The notes under the pieces were generated by a model. That model was not told the origin of the DNA and searched no databases. It saw nothing but the letters and a program-made list of their open reading frames with translations. From Hanleya hanleyi (taxonomy: Eukaryota > Mollusca > Polyplacophora > Lepidopleurida > Hanleyidae), in assembly GCA_036873755.1 (NCBI GenBank), contig JAVTVY010019466.1:18327-82326 (forward strand): a DNA stretch of 64,000 nt. The letters run 5' to 3'. Below are positions 10,935 to 22,155 of the stretch, one piece after another. The translations under genes were made by a program, and so were the position numbers. Position 1 is the first letter of the stretch. The number at the start of each line of letters is the position of its first letter.

Positions 10935-12266
10935 AGTCCAGTCAATCTACGGTTTGACCTAGAAAAAATTGCAACAGAAACGGGGTTTGCGGTAAATAAC
11001 CTCTGAAGTGATTCCGAACAACATATCAAAAATGTAGATTGATGTAGACAAGGGAAAAATTTTAATTTGCATAAATCCAAGATGTCCGTTCTGTGTAATA
11101 TTTTCGGTCAATTTTACACAGTATACACTCTACCTTGGGCAGAATTGCTCATATTAAGCACTACAAATTAAAACAACTTCACATGCATTCACACTGATAT
11201 CATTTGTAGATATTTTGACCAAACAAATAGCCAAGGTGGCTGCCATTTTCAAGATGGCCGCTGTTCAGACAGTCGGATACCATCTCCAGCATATTAATCC
11301 AACGGTAACGGTGGTCCTTCAATGGATGAAGGTAACGTTGATTCTTCAAAGAATGGAGATAACGGTGGCTCTTCAGGTATGAAAGTAACGGTGATCCTTC
11401 AAAGAATGGAGGTAATGGTGGTCCTTCAGGTATGAGATAACGGTGGGCTTTCGGAAAGTGAGGTAACGGTGGTCCTTCAAGGAATGAAAAAAACGGTGGT
11501 CATTTTGGTATGGAGGTAACAGTGATGCTTCAAACAATGAAGACACTCGTGGTCCTTCAGTTATGAGGTTACGGCGGTCCTTCAGATATGAGGTAATGGT
11601 GGTCCTTCAGGTATGAGGTAACGGTGGTCCTTCAGGTGTGAGGTAAGGGTACCGGTAGTCTTTCGGGAATGGAGGTATCGGTGATCCTCCAAAGAATGAA
11701 GGTAACGGTGGTCCTTCAGGTATGGAGGTAACGGCGATCTACCAGGTATGGAGGTAACGGTGGACCATCAGGCATGGAGGTAACGGCGACCTACCAGGTA
11801 TGGAGGTAACGGTGGACCATCAGGTATGGAGGTAACGGGGGACCATCAGGTATGGAGGTAACTGCGATCTACCAGGTATGGAGGTAACGGTGGACCATCA
11901 CGTATGGAGGTAACGGTGGACCATCAGGTATGGAGGTAACGGCGATCTACCAGGTATGGAGGTAACGGTGGACCATCAGGTATGGAGGTAACGGCGATCT
12001 ACCAGGTATGGAGGTAACGGTGGACCATCAGGTATGGAGGTAACGGCGATCTACCAGGTATGGAGGTAACGGTGGACCATCAGGTATGGAGGTAACGGCG
12101 ATCTACCAGGTATGGAGGTAACGGTGGACCATCAGGTATGGAGGTAACGGTGGACCATCAGGTATGGAGGTAACGGTGGACCATCAGGTATGGAGGTAAC
12201 GGCGATCTACCAGGTATGGAGGTAACGGTGGGCCATCAGGTATAGAGGTAACAGTTATTCTACAAA

Positions 12267-12352
12267 TACAAGCGTCTAGTCCGTCGTTCAATATTCATCC
12301 GTCATTCATTAAAGAATTTCCGCGTCCATAATCCAAAGACCTAATTCATATA
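12267..12352 (+). repeat. 86-bp dispersed repeat, copy 1
   Basis: Begins TACAAGCGTCTAGTCCGTC and ends CCAAAGACCTAATTCATAT. The same module is found at 13711-13796, 28689-28752 (shortened) and 54502-54587, in unrelated surroundings. This copy and the next sit inside the minisatellite and were duplicated with it. Confidence 0.85.
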
Positions 12353-13710
12353 AAAGCATTAGCACCAAATTTACAGAATGAATCATGGTATACATAAAAC
12401 TAGGCTAGTTTCCTGCAAGAGAGAAGAATGGAGGTAACGGTGGATCTTAATGTATGGAGGTAACGACGGTCTATCAGGTATGGGGGTAACGGAGATCAAC
12501 GAATGGTGGTCCTTCAGGTATGGCGGAAACGTTTGTCCGATAGATATGGAGGTAACGCGGGACCTTCAGTTATGAAGGTAAGGGCGACCATCCAACGAAT
12601 GAGGGCAACGTTGGACCTTCAGGCGTGAAGGTTGCGCTGCTCCTTCAAGGAATATAAGCAACTGCGGCCCTTCAAGGAATGAAGGTAACGGCTGATCTTC
12701 AGTTACGGAGTTCACTTATGTCTTTCAATTATCTAGATAATAAAGGTGGTCCTTTCAGGAATGGAAGTAATGGTGAAAATGGTCGTAATGGTGGACCTCC
12801 AAACCTCAGTTATGTGGATAACAATGGTCATTAAAGAATGGGGGTAATGGTGGACGTATGGAATTAACGGTGGTCCTTCCATTATGGAGGTAACGGTGGT
12901 CCTTCAGTTATGGAGGTAATGGTGGATCTTCAGTTCTGGAGATTGCGGTGGTCCTTCAAGTAATGGAGGTAACGTTTAAACTCCAGGTATATAAGTAACA
13001 GTGATTCTTGGGGTATGGAAGCGACGGTAGACCCCCAGGAATGGAAGTAACGGTGGTCCTTCAATTATGGAGGTAACGGTGGCCCTTCAGTTATGGAGGT
13101 AATGATGGATCTTCAGTTATGTGGATAACAATGGTCCTTCAAGTAATGGAGGTAACGTTTGAACTTCAGGTATACAAGTAACGTTGATCCTTGGGGTACG
13201 GAAGCAATAGAGGTACCGGTAACGGTGATCCTTCGAGCAATATAGGAAACGGTGGTCCTTCAAGGAATGGAGGTAGCGGTAGACATAATTCATGTATGCA
13301 GGTAACGGTGGTCCTCCAGTAATGGAGGTAAAGAACATCCTTGAACAAAGGGAGGTAACGGTGGACCATCAGGTATGGAGGTAACGGTGATCTACCAGGT
13401 ATGGAGGTAACGGTGGACCATCAGGTATGGAGGTAACGACGATCTACCAGGTGTGGGGTAACGGTGTATCATCAGGTATGGAGGTAACGGTGGACCATCA
13501 GGTATGGGGGTAACGGCAATCTACCAGGTATGGAGGTAACGGTGGACCATCAGGTATGGAGGTAACTGTGAATCATCAGGTATGGAGGTAACGGCGATCT
13601 ACCAGGTATGGAGGTAAGGGTAGACCATCAGGTATGGAGGTAACGGTGGACCATCAGGTATGGAGGTAACGGTGGATCATCAGGTATGGAGGTAACAGTT
13701 ATTCTACAAA

Positions 13711-13796
13711 TACAAGCGTCTAGTCCGTCGCTCAATATTCATCCGTCATTCATTAAAGAATTCCCGCGTTCGTAATCCAAAGACCTAATTCATATA
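13711..13796 (+). repeat. 86-bp dispersed repeat, copy 2
   Basis: Duplicate of the 12267 module, carried along by the higher-order duplication of the minisatellite; a few substitutions (for example CCCGCGTTCGTAATC). Confidence 0.85.
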
Positions 13797-15060
13797 AAAG
13801 CATTAGCACCAAATTTACAGAATGAATCATGGTATGCATAAAACCAGGCTAGTTTCCTGCAAGAGAGAAGAATGAAGGTAACGGTGAACCTTAATGTATG
13901 GAGGTAATGACGGTCTATCAGGTATGGGGGTAACGGAGATCCTTCAACGAATGGAGGTAACGGTGGACCGGTAATGGTGGTCCTTCAGGTATGGCAGGAA
14001 CGGTGGTCCTAAAGATATGGAGGCAACGCGGGACCTTCAGTTGTGGAGGTAAGGGCGACCATCCAAAAAATGGGGGCAACGGTGGACCTTCAGGTGTGAA
14101 GATTACGCTGCTCCTTCAAGGAACAGAAGCAACTGTGGCCCTTCAAGGAATGAAGGTAACGGTGGACCTTCAGTTATGGAGGTAACTGATGTCTTTCAAT
14201 TATGGAGATATTGAAGGTGGTCCTTTCAGGAGTGGAAGTAACGGTGGTCCTTCAGTTATGTGGATAACAATGGTCCTTCAAGGAATGGTGGTAATGGTGG
14301 ACCTCCAAACGGTGGTCGTTCAGTTATGTGGATAACAATGGTCGTTCAAGAATGGAGGTAACGGTGGTCCTTCCATTATGGAGGTAACGGTGGTCCTTCA
14401 GTTATGGAGGTAATGGTCGATCTTCAGTTATGGAGATTACGGTGGTCCTTCAAGTAATGGAGGTAACGTTTGAACTTCCGGTATATAAGTAACAGTGATG
14501 CTTGGAGTATGGAAGCGACGGTAGACCCCTAGGAATGGAAGTAACGGTGGTCCTTCAATTATGGAGGTAACGGAGGCCCTTCAGGTATGGAGGTAATGAT
14601 GGATCTTCAGTTATGTGGATAACAATGGTCCTTCAAGTAATGGAGATAACGTTTGAACTTCAGGTATACAAGTAACGTTGATCCTTGGGGTACGGAAGCA
14701 ATAGAGGTACCGGTAACGGTGATCCTTCGAGCAATATAGGAAACGGTGGTCCTTCAAGGAATGGAGGTAGCGGTAGACATAATTCATGTATGCAGGTAAC
14801 GGTGGCCCTCCAGTAATGGAGGTAAGGAACATCCTTGAACAAAGGGAGGTAACGGTGGTCAGTCAGGTATGAAGGTAACGGTGAAGCTTCCATGCATGGA
14901 TGTAACGGTGGACATGTATAGAGGTAAAGATGTTTCTTCAAGGAATGCAGAAAATCGTGCACCTTCAGATATAAAGGTAAAGGTGGTCTTTCAAGGAATT
15001 AAAGAATTTGATAATTCAGGAGATGATGTTTATTTTGCTTATCTAGTCGCGAGAATGTTC

Positions 15061-16022
15061 TAATTCGGCGGCCACCCTCGGGGTAATTATCGATACGGGT
15101 AGGTAGGGCATGATCGAACTCGTTTGATCGATTTCATCTATGTACTATTTCTTCTTCCCTTTGTTCCTCAAGACAACTACTGTGTCACTACTTACATCCT
15201 TCATATTATACATGTCTCTATACTCCGTATCACGAGGTCACAAATGTGAAGTAGAACTCCTGAAAGTAAGACTGACGACTGGTTATCGCTATGGCAGACC
15301 CGCTATCTGCCATGGTACGACTTTGTCTGACGAACCATGGCTGGGAATGATGCTACTCTAAAGAGAGAACATGGATCAGACAGTTATAAGACAGCAGTTG
15401 TCCATTTAACCCTATCTGGCCTGGGCGATTTGTGGTGTATCGCAGCCTGGTGGAGTGGGGGGGGGGCGGAAAGTGCTCCTACATATTTTCGCTATCGCTA
15501 AGGCTAGGGGGATGATACTTACCACACTATATCTTTAGGTCGAGCTCTACAAGAAAATGTAAAAAAAATCCGCGAGATCACCATGATGACATCACAGTGA
15601 CGTCATTTTCAAAAAGAGCATTTTGGGGCGATTTTTCGGTCAGAAGACAGATACACTCGACCACAATGGCCAGGCACTGGCGAAGATAAAACTCTGGGTA
15701 ATCTTCATTGCTGATGTCAAAGGTGCATTGTAGGGTAGTTCTGGTCAGCAGAATCAGATTTGGCGTGATCAAAATTATATATATAGATACAAACATTATT
15801 CAAATCGGACACAAACATCTATTTCTCTGTCAGATGTACTGGCAGAAAAATAGCGGCCATCTTGGAAAATGGCGACCATTTTGAACTTTGGGCAGAGAAA
15901 TGTCTTCCACCTTCATCCGTTGTCAATTATTTATGCAAAGATGTATTAGCGCAAACCTTTATTTGAAAATACATTCCTGAATGTGATATCCGCATAAATA
16001 TTTAGACAGAAAACAAGCAATG
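15061..16022. other. interspersed-repeat DNA, no gene
   Basis: Holds a G-run (about 15456-15470), a TGACGTCA at 15599 and the block AGCATTTTGGGGCGATTTTTCG near 15615. That block is related to 47050-47090. AAGATGG/CCATTTT motifs occur at 15850-15890. These identify a repeat family also present near 23.7, 26.1 and 47 kb. No coding evidence. Confidence 0.5.
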
Positions 16023-16184
16023 AGCGGCCATTTTGGATTTATGCAAATTAAAAAATTTCCCTTGTCTACATGTTGTTCGGAATCGCTTCAGAGGTTATTT
16101 ACCGCAAACCCCGTTTCTGTTGCAATTTTTTCTAGGTTTGGTGATTTTCTCGCTAGATTGACTGGACTATTCCCGTGTGAGGTC

Positions 16185-16370
16185 ACGTCCGACTCATGCG
16201 CAGATTGGCGGCAGTTCGACTACAAACCACCCAAGTCGAACGCTACCCCACGAGCGCTTAAAACTGATACATCACGCGGTCCATTTGAACCAGGGATAAC
16301 CCACTCGGAAACATCCACTCAAATGCCTTTTTTCAAACCGAATGTAACGTCATCAGCTTCATAGAGAACA
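16185..16370 (+). repeat. degenerate single unit of the TGACGTCA satellite family
   Basis: CATGCGCAGATTG followed by CGCTACCCCACGAGCGCTTA, GGTCCATTTGAACC and later ACATCCACTC is colinear with about 51650-51790 of the satellite downstream of the zinc-finger genes. The palindromic TGACGTCA is lost here. It is a solitary, old copy adjoining the right arm of the composite element. Confidence 0.45.
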
Positions 16371-16447
16371 GCTCCAATGCGACCAGATCTGTTCTTTTCC
16401 GACTACTTACACTCCCTATTGATTAATGTTATTGTTAAATGTTTTAG

Positions 16448-16762
16448 AAGGTGGACTATGAGGAGTACAGTTGGGGAGATTCTGCGGATGCTAAACTGCC
16501 TTATAATTTTCATGCGTCTACGCTGCTGGCCTGGATGAACACATTTATGTCGTTGGTTGCATTGGGTTGCCCTGTTCTGCTCACCGAAAAGGACATCGGG
16601 CAATCATACACTCGTATTTTCAGAAGGAAAATCTCATCATCCTTAGTCCTGGTTCGACTGACGAAGTCGAACCATGACAGTTTCGAATGCAACGTTGGTT
16701 ATCTAAGACGTGCAATGTTCTGCCTGTTCACTCTGCCACGGCTGATGCAACAGTGGCTCTGA
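16448..16762 (+). CDS. unassigned ORF with splice-acceptor-like start
   Basis: A pyrimidine-rich tract ending TTTTAG at 16447 is followed by an open frame beginning VDYEEYSWGDSADAKLPYNF and then a hydrophobic segment (LLAWMNTFMSLVALGCPVLL) that could span a membrane. The frame closes at 16760. I do not recognise the family and no partner exon is identified. The opposite strand also carries short open frames here, so a chance ORF remains likely. Confidence 0.22.
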   Translation, partial: KVDYEEYSWGDSADAKLPYNFHASTLLAWMNTFMSLVALGCPVLLTEKDIGQSYTRIFRRKISSSLVLVRLTKSNHDSFECNVGYLRRAMFCLFTLPRLMQQWL

Positions 16763-17267
16763 GCTAATAAGGTTGTAATCAGTTTGATATTTGGAGACGT
16801 TTCGGCTATGTTCACCCCCGCCTCCCAGCCTCAAACATTGAGCCCATTGGCCAGGACTACCTATAAATGAAACTGGGGGGCTGTTGCCGTTTATTTCACA
16901 GTAGTTGAATGTGTCTGTCAAAGGATATGTCGATTATTATAGCTCATATGTACGAAGAAAGGCTTTTTTTTGTGAGAGGAGTCCTGATGGTTTCGGTTTT
17001 CTCGCACTTGTTTAATCACTTTCTCTGTCCCAAACATGTATTAACAGAGAGAATCGGCAGCCATCTTGGTTAATTTTCACTGCCAAATGAGTGATCTAAT
17101 TGGACAATGCTTGCTAAGTTCCATTCCTTTATCATATTTTGAACGTTTGCCCCTGAAAAATCTCTATTATGCGCTTTTTCATGTTTACTAATAGTAAGAC
17201 AAGAATTCTGAGAACCCCAAAATCTCGCCTTGTGGGGTGATCCACTCAAGTACATGTAGAGCAAACT
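16763..17267. other. no gene seen
   Basis: No supported feature between the unassigned ORF and the tandem array. Confidence 0.35.
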
Positions 17268-18040
17268 TTCCAAGTACAGATGTGCATGTACAAGTTTTGC
17301 CTAACAAAAACCTTATCATTGGCAAATTACTAAGTCGAAACCCTAAAAATGTGAGCAAAAAAATAGTATATTATCTCATAAATGGCACAGACACATCCTC
17401 TAATTATATGAGACATGTTTAACGAGTTTTATAATCATACAATGAAACCGGACAATTTCAGTTAACTTTTCAGGACAATTTTGTTTAACAGAAAAACCTA
17501 TACATGTAATTGGCAAATGACTAGGTTCAAACTCTCAAAATCTGGACAAAAATGTATATACCGTGTCATTAATAGCACAGGCAAATCCTTTAATCATATT
17601 ATATTAAACATGTGCATCAAGTTTCATAATCATCTTATGAAACCTGACAACTTCATCAAACTTTTTATGTACACTTTTTGCAAACCAAATTAACCTGATC
17701 ATTTTCCAAAATTCGGACAAAAATTCATGATTCATTTCATAAATAGCGCAGTTAAATCCTCTAATCATAAAAACAGGTGTACAAAGTTTCCTTATCATCC
17801 ACTGACAGCCGACAACTGCAGAACACTTTCTATGTACGTGAATACATGTACACTTTTGTTAAATAAAAACTCTTACCATTTGCCATAATTTGGACTAAGA
17901 TTAATATTTCATCTCATAAAGATCACAGGTACATTCTCTAATCATAGGAAACATGTGTTTCATAATCATCCAATGATCGCTGACAATTCCAGCAAACTTT
18001 CTATTATATGTGTACACGTACAAATTCGCTGAGCAAAAAA
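17268..18040 (+). repeat. diverged ~180-bp tandem array, ~4 units
   Basis: Matching anchors TCATAAATGGCACAG (17374), TCATTAATAGCACAG (17567), TCATAAATAGCGCAG (17738) and TCATAAAGATCACAG (17915) are spaced 193, 171 and 177 bases. Each is followed by a TCCTCTAATCAT-like block and a CATAATCATC...GACAA block. Units differ by many substitutions and indels, so the array is old. Confidence 0.7.
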
Positions 18041-18829
18041 TCTCATCATTAGATTTTGACATTGGAGCACCCTATATTCCCTCGTGTGGTACCATAGCTC
18101 ACCCTCCGAGTGAAATACCCACTTTCCATATTTTATTTTATTTATTTTTTGGTGAATTTATCTTTTCTTTTAATAATCCTTATTATTTCCAGGGTGGGGA
18201 CACCGACAGCGACGACGATACCCTCTTTCCCCCTCTCGCAATATCTCCCCTTCCCTTCGTAAGGCGAGGTAAATGTGGATAATTTGACCTCACTTCGAAA
18301 GGGGTTTGAAAAATAGAACGCATAATCCATGTGTGTATGTTAGTTGAGATCTATTATGTAAGCGTACCACGTTTTAGTGCCGGAATAGAATCACCAGGAA
18401 AACTCCATAGGCTCGGCTTTATCCAGGGTTCAGTTTTCGATCTGAGTCTCAATTTGGTCATCATGACATTCTTTCCGATGCAGCACGCAAGCGTGTCACG
18501 TTTGTTGTCAATAATCTTTGACAATTTGGATCAATTCATTATAATAATCAGAGAGAGAGAAACAACACAGTTATACATGCAGGTACACATATATAAAAGA
18601 AATAAGATTATGCTGTTGAAAATATAGGTACAACGTAGCTCATTCTACCGCCTCATATTCGATCCATATATAGATTCACAGATCCCAATGAATAGTACAT
18701 TTCCCGGGATGCAGTAAAGATACGTATCCAGTTCCAACGTTAGCATGCTGCCTCAATTACCCATGGTGCATTATCCAGGGTTCAGTTTTCGTCTGGGGTC
18801 TCAGGTTGGCAAATTATATATATATATAT
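18041..18829. other. no gene; short direct repeat and microsatellites
   Basis: A motif TATCCAGGGTTCAGTTTTCG occurs at about 18420 and again near 18773. A (GA)n tract lies near 18552 and a (TA)n tract at 18815-18829. A purine-rich inverted stretch precedes 18300. No coding evidence. Confidence 0.4.
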
Positions 18830-19073
18830 GAAGTCAGGAAATAAACAATAAATCTGGTCTTCTGGATATAATGCAGTTGTATTACCAAAGTTGAAGCATT
18901 AACCTAATGCCTTCAGCAGGGTGTATAAAATGATTACAGCAAAGGGGCTATATATATATATGTACAAGAAACTAGTGAGCACATTTCACTGAACAGGTTC
19001 TCACTCGTTAGAGAAAGGTAATACAACTGCATTATATCCAGAAGACCAGATGTATTGTTTATTTCCTGACTTC
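18830..19073. mobile_element. foldback MITE with 57-bp TIRs
   Basis: The first 57 bases (18830-18886, starting GAAGTCAGGAAATAAACAAT) are repeated inverted at 19017-19073 with a single mismatch. The interior is 130 bases with no ORF. (TA)n tracts flank the left side, and AAATTATA is found at both outer edges, though not directly abutting on the left. Size and structure fit a non-autonomous DNA transposon that inserts at TA-rich sites. Confidence 0.8.
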
Positions 19074-19750
19074 AAATTATACCTGGATGAGTGATAATCT
19101 CCATTCCCATATATATATATATACATGTCACCTGCTGATGCGTATAATACTCGAATACTGTCACCAGAGATATTTGTTTAATTAAAGTAAACACGGAGAG
19201 TATGGAAAAAAAGTTTCTCTTATCAGGCAGCGCCGCGATTTAATGAAGTTTTCAGTAATTGTAAAACCGCCACTTTCTTAGAAAAGTTCATAGAACCGAC
19301 GCTTGATAAATCATTCATATTTTTTTTATATATTCTCATTGTTATTTATTCTTCCTTGTGGACTATATCTTAACCTAAATTGCATATTATAAATGTATAT
19401 TATTGTATTACCGAAAATCTTCTCACGATATCTGATATTAATGATCAGTGATAAAAGTGATTATATAATTTTACATGATTTTATTTACAACACGTGTTCG
19501 TGATTTGATCTGGGGTGTTGTATCTTGTTTTTTAGTACAGTACAACAGAACCAGGTATAACAGAGCTTCGGTGCTGATGGCTCTGCTGGTTATACATATG
19601 ACAAATACAAATAAATAAATAAATTTTATTTCTAAATGCCTTAACCCATGATGTTGATAAGGCGCTTTTCATTAATCGAGTGAAAACAAAAATGTGCGAA
19701 CGGTTGTGATTGTTTTGCACTACCCCATAATTTCATATTTTATATTTCAG
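19074..19750. other. no gene; possible intron of the following exon
   Basis: Very AT-rich. If the ORF at 19751 is a terminal exon, this stretch would be its upstream intron. No upstream exon is identified. Confidence 0.3.
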
Positions 19751-20072
19751 ACATCCACACCAATCAGTGACTCTACACTTTGAACTGATCAATTACATCG
19801 ATCTGGAAGTTTCTTTCGAAAGTGAAGCATATGAATCCCTAAAGACACAGGCGAGAACATACATACGCGGACGAGTGGATTCCTGTAAGCGAGCTAGTGA
19901 AATTTTGAATTGCATGGAGACGGAAGATCACATACGTATTGGAGATTATACAATAATGAAGGAGATATTTAAACATGCCAGGAGGGTTGATTTGACAGAA
20001 GAGATAGACAAACAAGAGAAACTTATCAAACAACAGCTTGAAAAGGAAGAGGAAGGGAGAGGTTGTGCTTAA
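19751..20072 (+). CDS. terminal-exon-like ORF with death-effector-like segment
   Basis: A polypyrimidine/TTTCAG acceptor ends at 19750. The open frame from there runs about 106 codons to a TAA at 20070-20072. The middle reads ILNCMETEDHIRIGDY followed by IMKEIFKHARR and DLTEEIDKQEK, matching the helix 4-6 pattern of death-effector-type folds (L-x-x-ME-x-x-x-H-I-x-x-G-D/N-x-x-x-L/M-K-E). The tail is a charged coiled-coil-like segment (KLIKQQLEKEEE). There is no initiator ATG in frame, consistent with an internal or last exon. Such domains occur in innate-immunity proteins of molluscs and other invertebrates; the partner domains are not visible. Family placement is inferred from pattern only. 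Confidence 0.45.
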
Positions 20073-20225
20073 AGAAAATGTCTGTCACAAAATGGGTTCA
20101 CTAGACGACAATTGTTGAAAAAATGTGGGATAATTTTTTTGACATTGGATGCAAATTTTGTTCGAGGTGCTCCGAGGAATTCCATGTTCGAAATACAACA
20201 TGAGACGAAATCCGTTATTTCTGTC

Positions 20226-20275
20226 AAAGGACGTGTCAGCTTTACCCGGGAAAAAACCCTCTTGCTGTCACGTTT
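20226..20275 (+). repeat. short inverted-repeat partner of 21459-21503
   Basis: GTCAGCTTTACCCGGGAAAA with the following ACCCTCTTG is repeated inverted at 21459-21503 with one or two mismatches. The pair encloses 1.2 kb including a SINE-like segment. It may mark ends of an element; flanks do not resolve it. Confidence 0.55.
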
Positions 20276-20659
20276 GTAAAGCGAAAAAATTATTTCTCCA
20301 TATCAGCATGAAAAGTTGTGTTTCATACATATAAAATACCGAAATTTTACACTGAAAACTCTCACAGCCAATAGTGACGTAAAACGGCGTCGATGAACGT
20401 TGGAAAATGGGAGCTTGGTCGTTTTTATATTTTCTGGATACATTTTCACAGGGAATTCCCTTTATATCCAAAATATGACACATCCAACCAAAATCTAATT
20501 CCTTGTTCTCAATTTTATCAAATATACCGCAAACATATATTGAAATATCATTTTGGTTGAAGCTGTCATATTTTCATGAAATTTAAAATAAGTTTTGTTT
20601 TCTCTGTTGACTTGGAAGACTGCGTTATATTGGCATTGTAAGAGTGTTTGGTGTTGCAT

Positions 20660-20765
20660 AGCTTCTTGGCCGTGTGGTTAGAGCGTTTGGTTGTGAATGA
20701 ACAATGCTGTCAATTTTGAGTTCGAATCCCAATTTTGTCAATTTATTTTTTTTCTTCGTTTTTGT
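20660..20765 (+). mobile_element. tRNA-derived SINE-like segment
   Basis: TGGCCGTGTGGTTAGAGCG (about 20667-20685) serves as an A-box region, and GAGTTCGAATCCC (20718-20730) contains an exact B box. A T-rich run follows. The segment between the boxes cannot fold as a functional tRNA anticodon arm with confidence, so I read it as a SINE head rather than a tRNA gene. The 3' extent is unclear. Confidence 0.55.
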
Positions 20766-20769
20766 TTTT

Positions 20770-21430
20770 ATCCATAGCTGAATGACTCCTGAAGAAATAT
20801 TTCTGGAGTAAAATAATACAAATTTTATTTTACAATTAATATTTTGTAAGTAGAAAATCCCCAAAGATGTTCTGTTTCTTCACCACTTGTACTTCCGCTT
20901 GCAGTACAACGTATCACCCGAACAGACAGGCCTAAATATTTTTGTCATCAATGCGTACGATATTTAATTCATGGATGTGCGTATATAGTAGTAAAGTAAC
21001 ATAGCAATGGCAAATATGAACAGAAGTGTGCCATTCAATAATTTGAAATGTGAATGTTGTGACAAAACTCCCGGTTAGGCCAAACCAGGAATACAGATGT
21101 TAATGTTGTAAAAAATGGTGCTGAAAATACATTACAATCTTTTGTTCACTTACTGTTTCGCAATAGTTGCTTCTCATTAATGTAATTATTTATTGAAGAT
21201 ATTCGTGCTGTAATGAACCAACTAATGTGGTTTGGGTTGCTCCAAGAAATAAAAAGACCATATAAAGTGTTGTCTTGTGAGTGCTCTACATGCTATTGTC
21301 TTACATGCATCGCTTTCATTTTATAATTAACTCAGCCTTACATGGAGGACCTGTTCCTGACGAGCGCATGGCACACTCAACTCTGTATAATAATAGAACT
21401 GGGGAAGACCGGCCTTTATTGCTTGAACAC
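20770..21430. other. no gene seen
   Basis: AT-rich linker without supported features. Confidence 0.35.
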
Positions 21431-21787
21431 GTCATTCGTATAGCACAAATCTAGGAAAACTGTCAAGAGGGTTTTTTCTCGGGTAAAGCTGACATGTTCA
21501 ATAGACGTTTTGGGGTCGCGACGGACCGATAGTGGAGCGATTGGGCCATAATGGGTGTCATTGTGAAGCTCTCCTGGGGAACCGTCCAACCGGGTTACTG
21601 TGTCGTCCGGTTTCAACATTCTGTGCATGCGTGGTCTGGCCGTAGTATAGAAAGCAGGCATTTTTGGATTCGCGGGGGGTCTGTTGTGTGATTGTGGGAC
21701 CATCCCTAGTTTTAATAGGCCGTGTAGGGTGTCAGCTTGAAGCTCTCGTGGTGTAGACCACGACTCGAGGGATGTTCACGTCATCTG

Positions 21788-21807
21788 TGACGTCATTGGT
21801 GACGTCA
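21788..21807 (-). promoter_or_regulatory. paired palindromic TGACGTCA (CRE-like) sites
   Basis: Two exact TGACGTCA octamers start 12 bases apart (21788 and 21800), the same spacing as in the satellite at 51 kb. The octamer is the consensus site for CREB/ATF bZIP proteins. Binding is not shown. Confidence 0.6.
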
Positions 21808-22105
21808 TCAGTAAGAGTGGTAGCGAGAGCGGCCATTCTGGTGGATGTGAATGTCGGTGTTTGGGGTGGAGAAGGACCATCCGTGGTCCAAATGGCCAGT
21901 AACGCTTGCCCAACACCCGGTGGTGGTGGTAGTATCTGTACATACAGAGATTTACACGTTACACGTGTCCCTCATCAGTTTGAGATGACGAATGGTATGG
22001 TTTTTGTTGGAAGTCATGGCGGAGCGTCCATTGTGAGTGCGTGTGTGTGTATACTGTGTGTGAACATTGAGCTTAGTTACCCCTCTCTCTTTTGGAAGAC
22101 ATAGA

Positions 22106-22121
22106 GGCTCTGAAAAGAGCC
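22106..22121 (-). terminator. histone-type 3' stem-loop
   Basis: On the minus strand the 16-mer GGCTCTTTTCAGAGCC is exactly the metazoan replication-dependent histone stem-loop (6-bp stem, 4-base loop). It lies 34 nt after the stop of the ORF at 22156. About 13 nt further on is a purine-rich AAAAGAGAGG like the U7-binding histone downstream element. No histone coding sequence is found in any frame upstream. Confidence 0.75.
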
Positions 22122-22155
22122 GTTCTTTTCTGTCGCTGTATTAAAGACAGAACTG

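Larger units (their letters stand above)
11299..15060. repeat. 26-bp minisatellite, ~3.7 kb, with higher-order structure
   Basis: The core unit is 26 bases, GGTATGGAGGTAACGGTGG plus ACCATCA. A sister unit has CGATCTACCA in the second half, and the two alternate as a 52-base dimer around 11740-12240. Edges are strongly diverged (GGTCCTTCA variants). A higher-order tandem duplication of roughly 1.45-1.5 kb is visible: the unique island at 12249-12430 recurs at 13694-13872, and 13117-13338 recurs at 14611-14832. Reading frames inside are repeat artefacts. Confidence 0.9.
10935..16168. mobile_element. inverted-repeat-bounded composite around a minisatellite
   Basis: A left arm at 10935-11089 and a right arm at 16023-16168 are inverted copies. 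They share AGTCCAGTCAATCTA/TAGATTGACTGGACT at the outer edge, AACGGGGTTTGCGGTAAATA in the middle and AATTTGCATAAATCCAA at the inner edge. The left arm has a small insertion. Further inward both sides carry GCCATTTTC(C)AAGATGGCC. The 5.2 kb span encloses the whole 26-bp minisatellite. It could be one element that captured or generated the satellite, or two insertions in opposite orientation. Confidence 0.5.

Noticed and set aside
13117..14962. Open frames of 67-100 codons within the minisatellite
   Set aside because: They follow the repeat unit and recur with the large duplication; no coding signal independent of the repeat.
22106..22121. An actual histone gene ending in the stem-loop
   Set aside because: No histone-fold sequence in any frame of the several hundred bases upstream on the minus strand.
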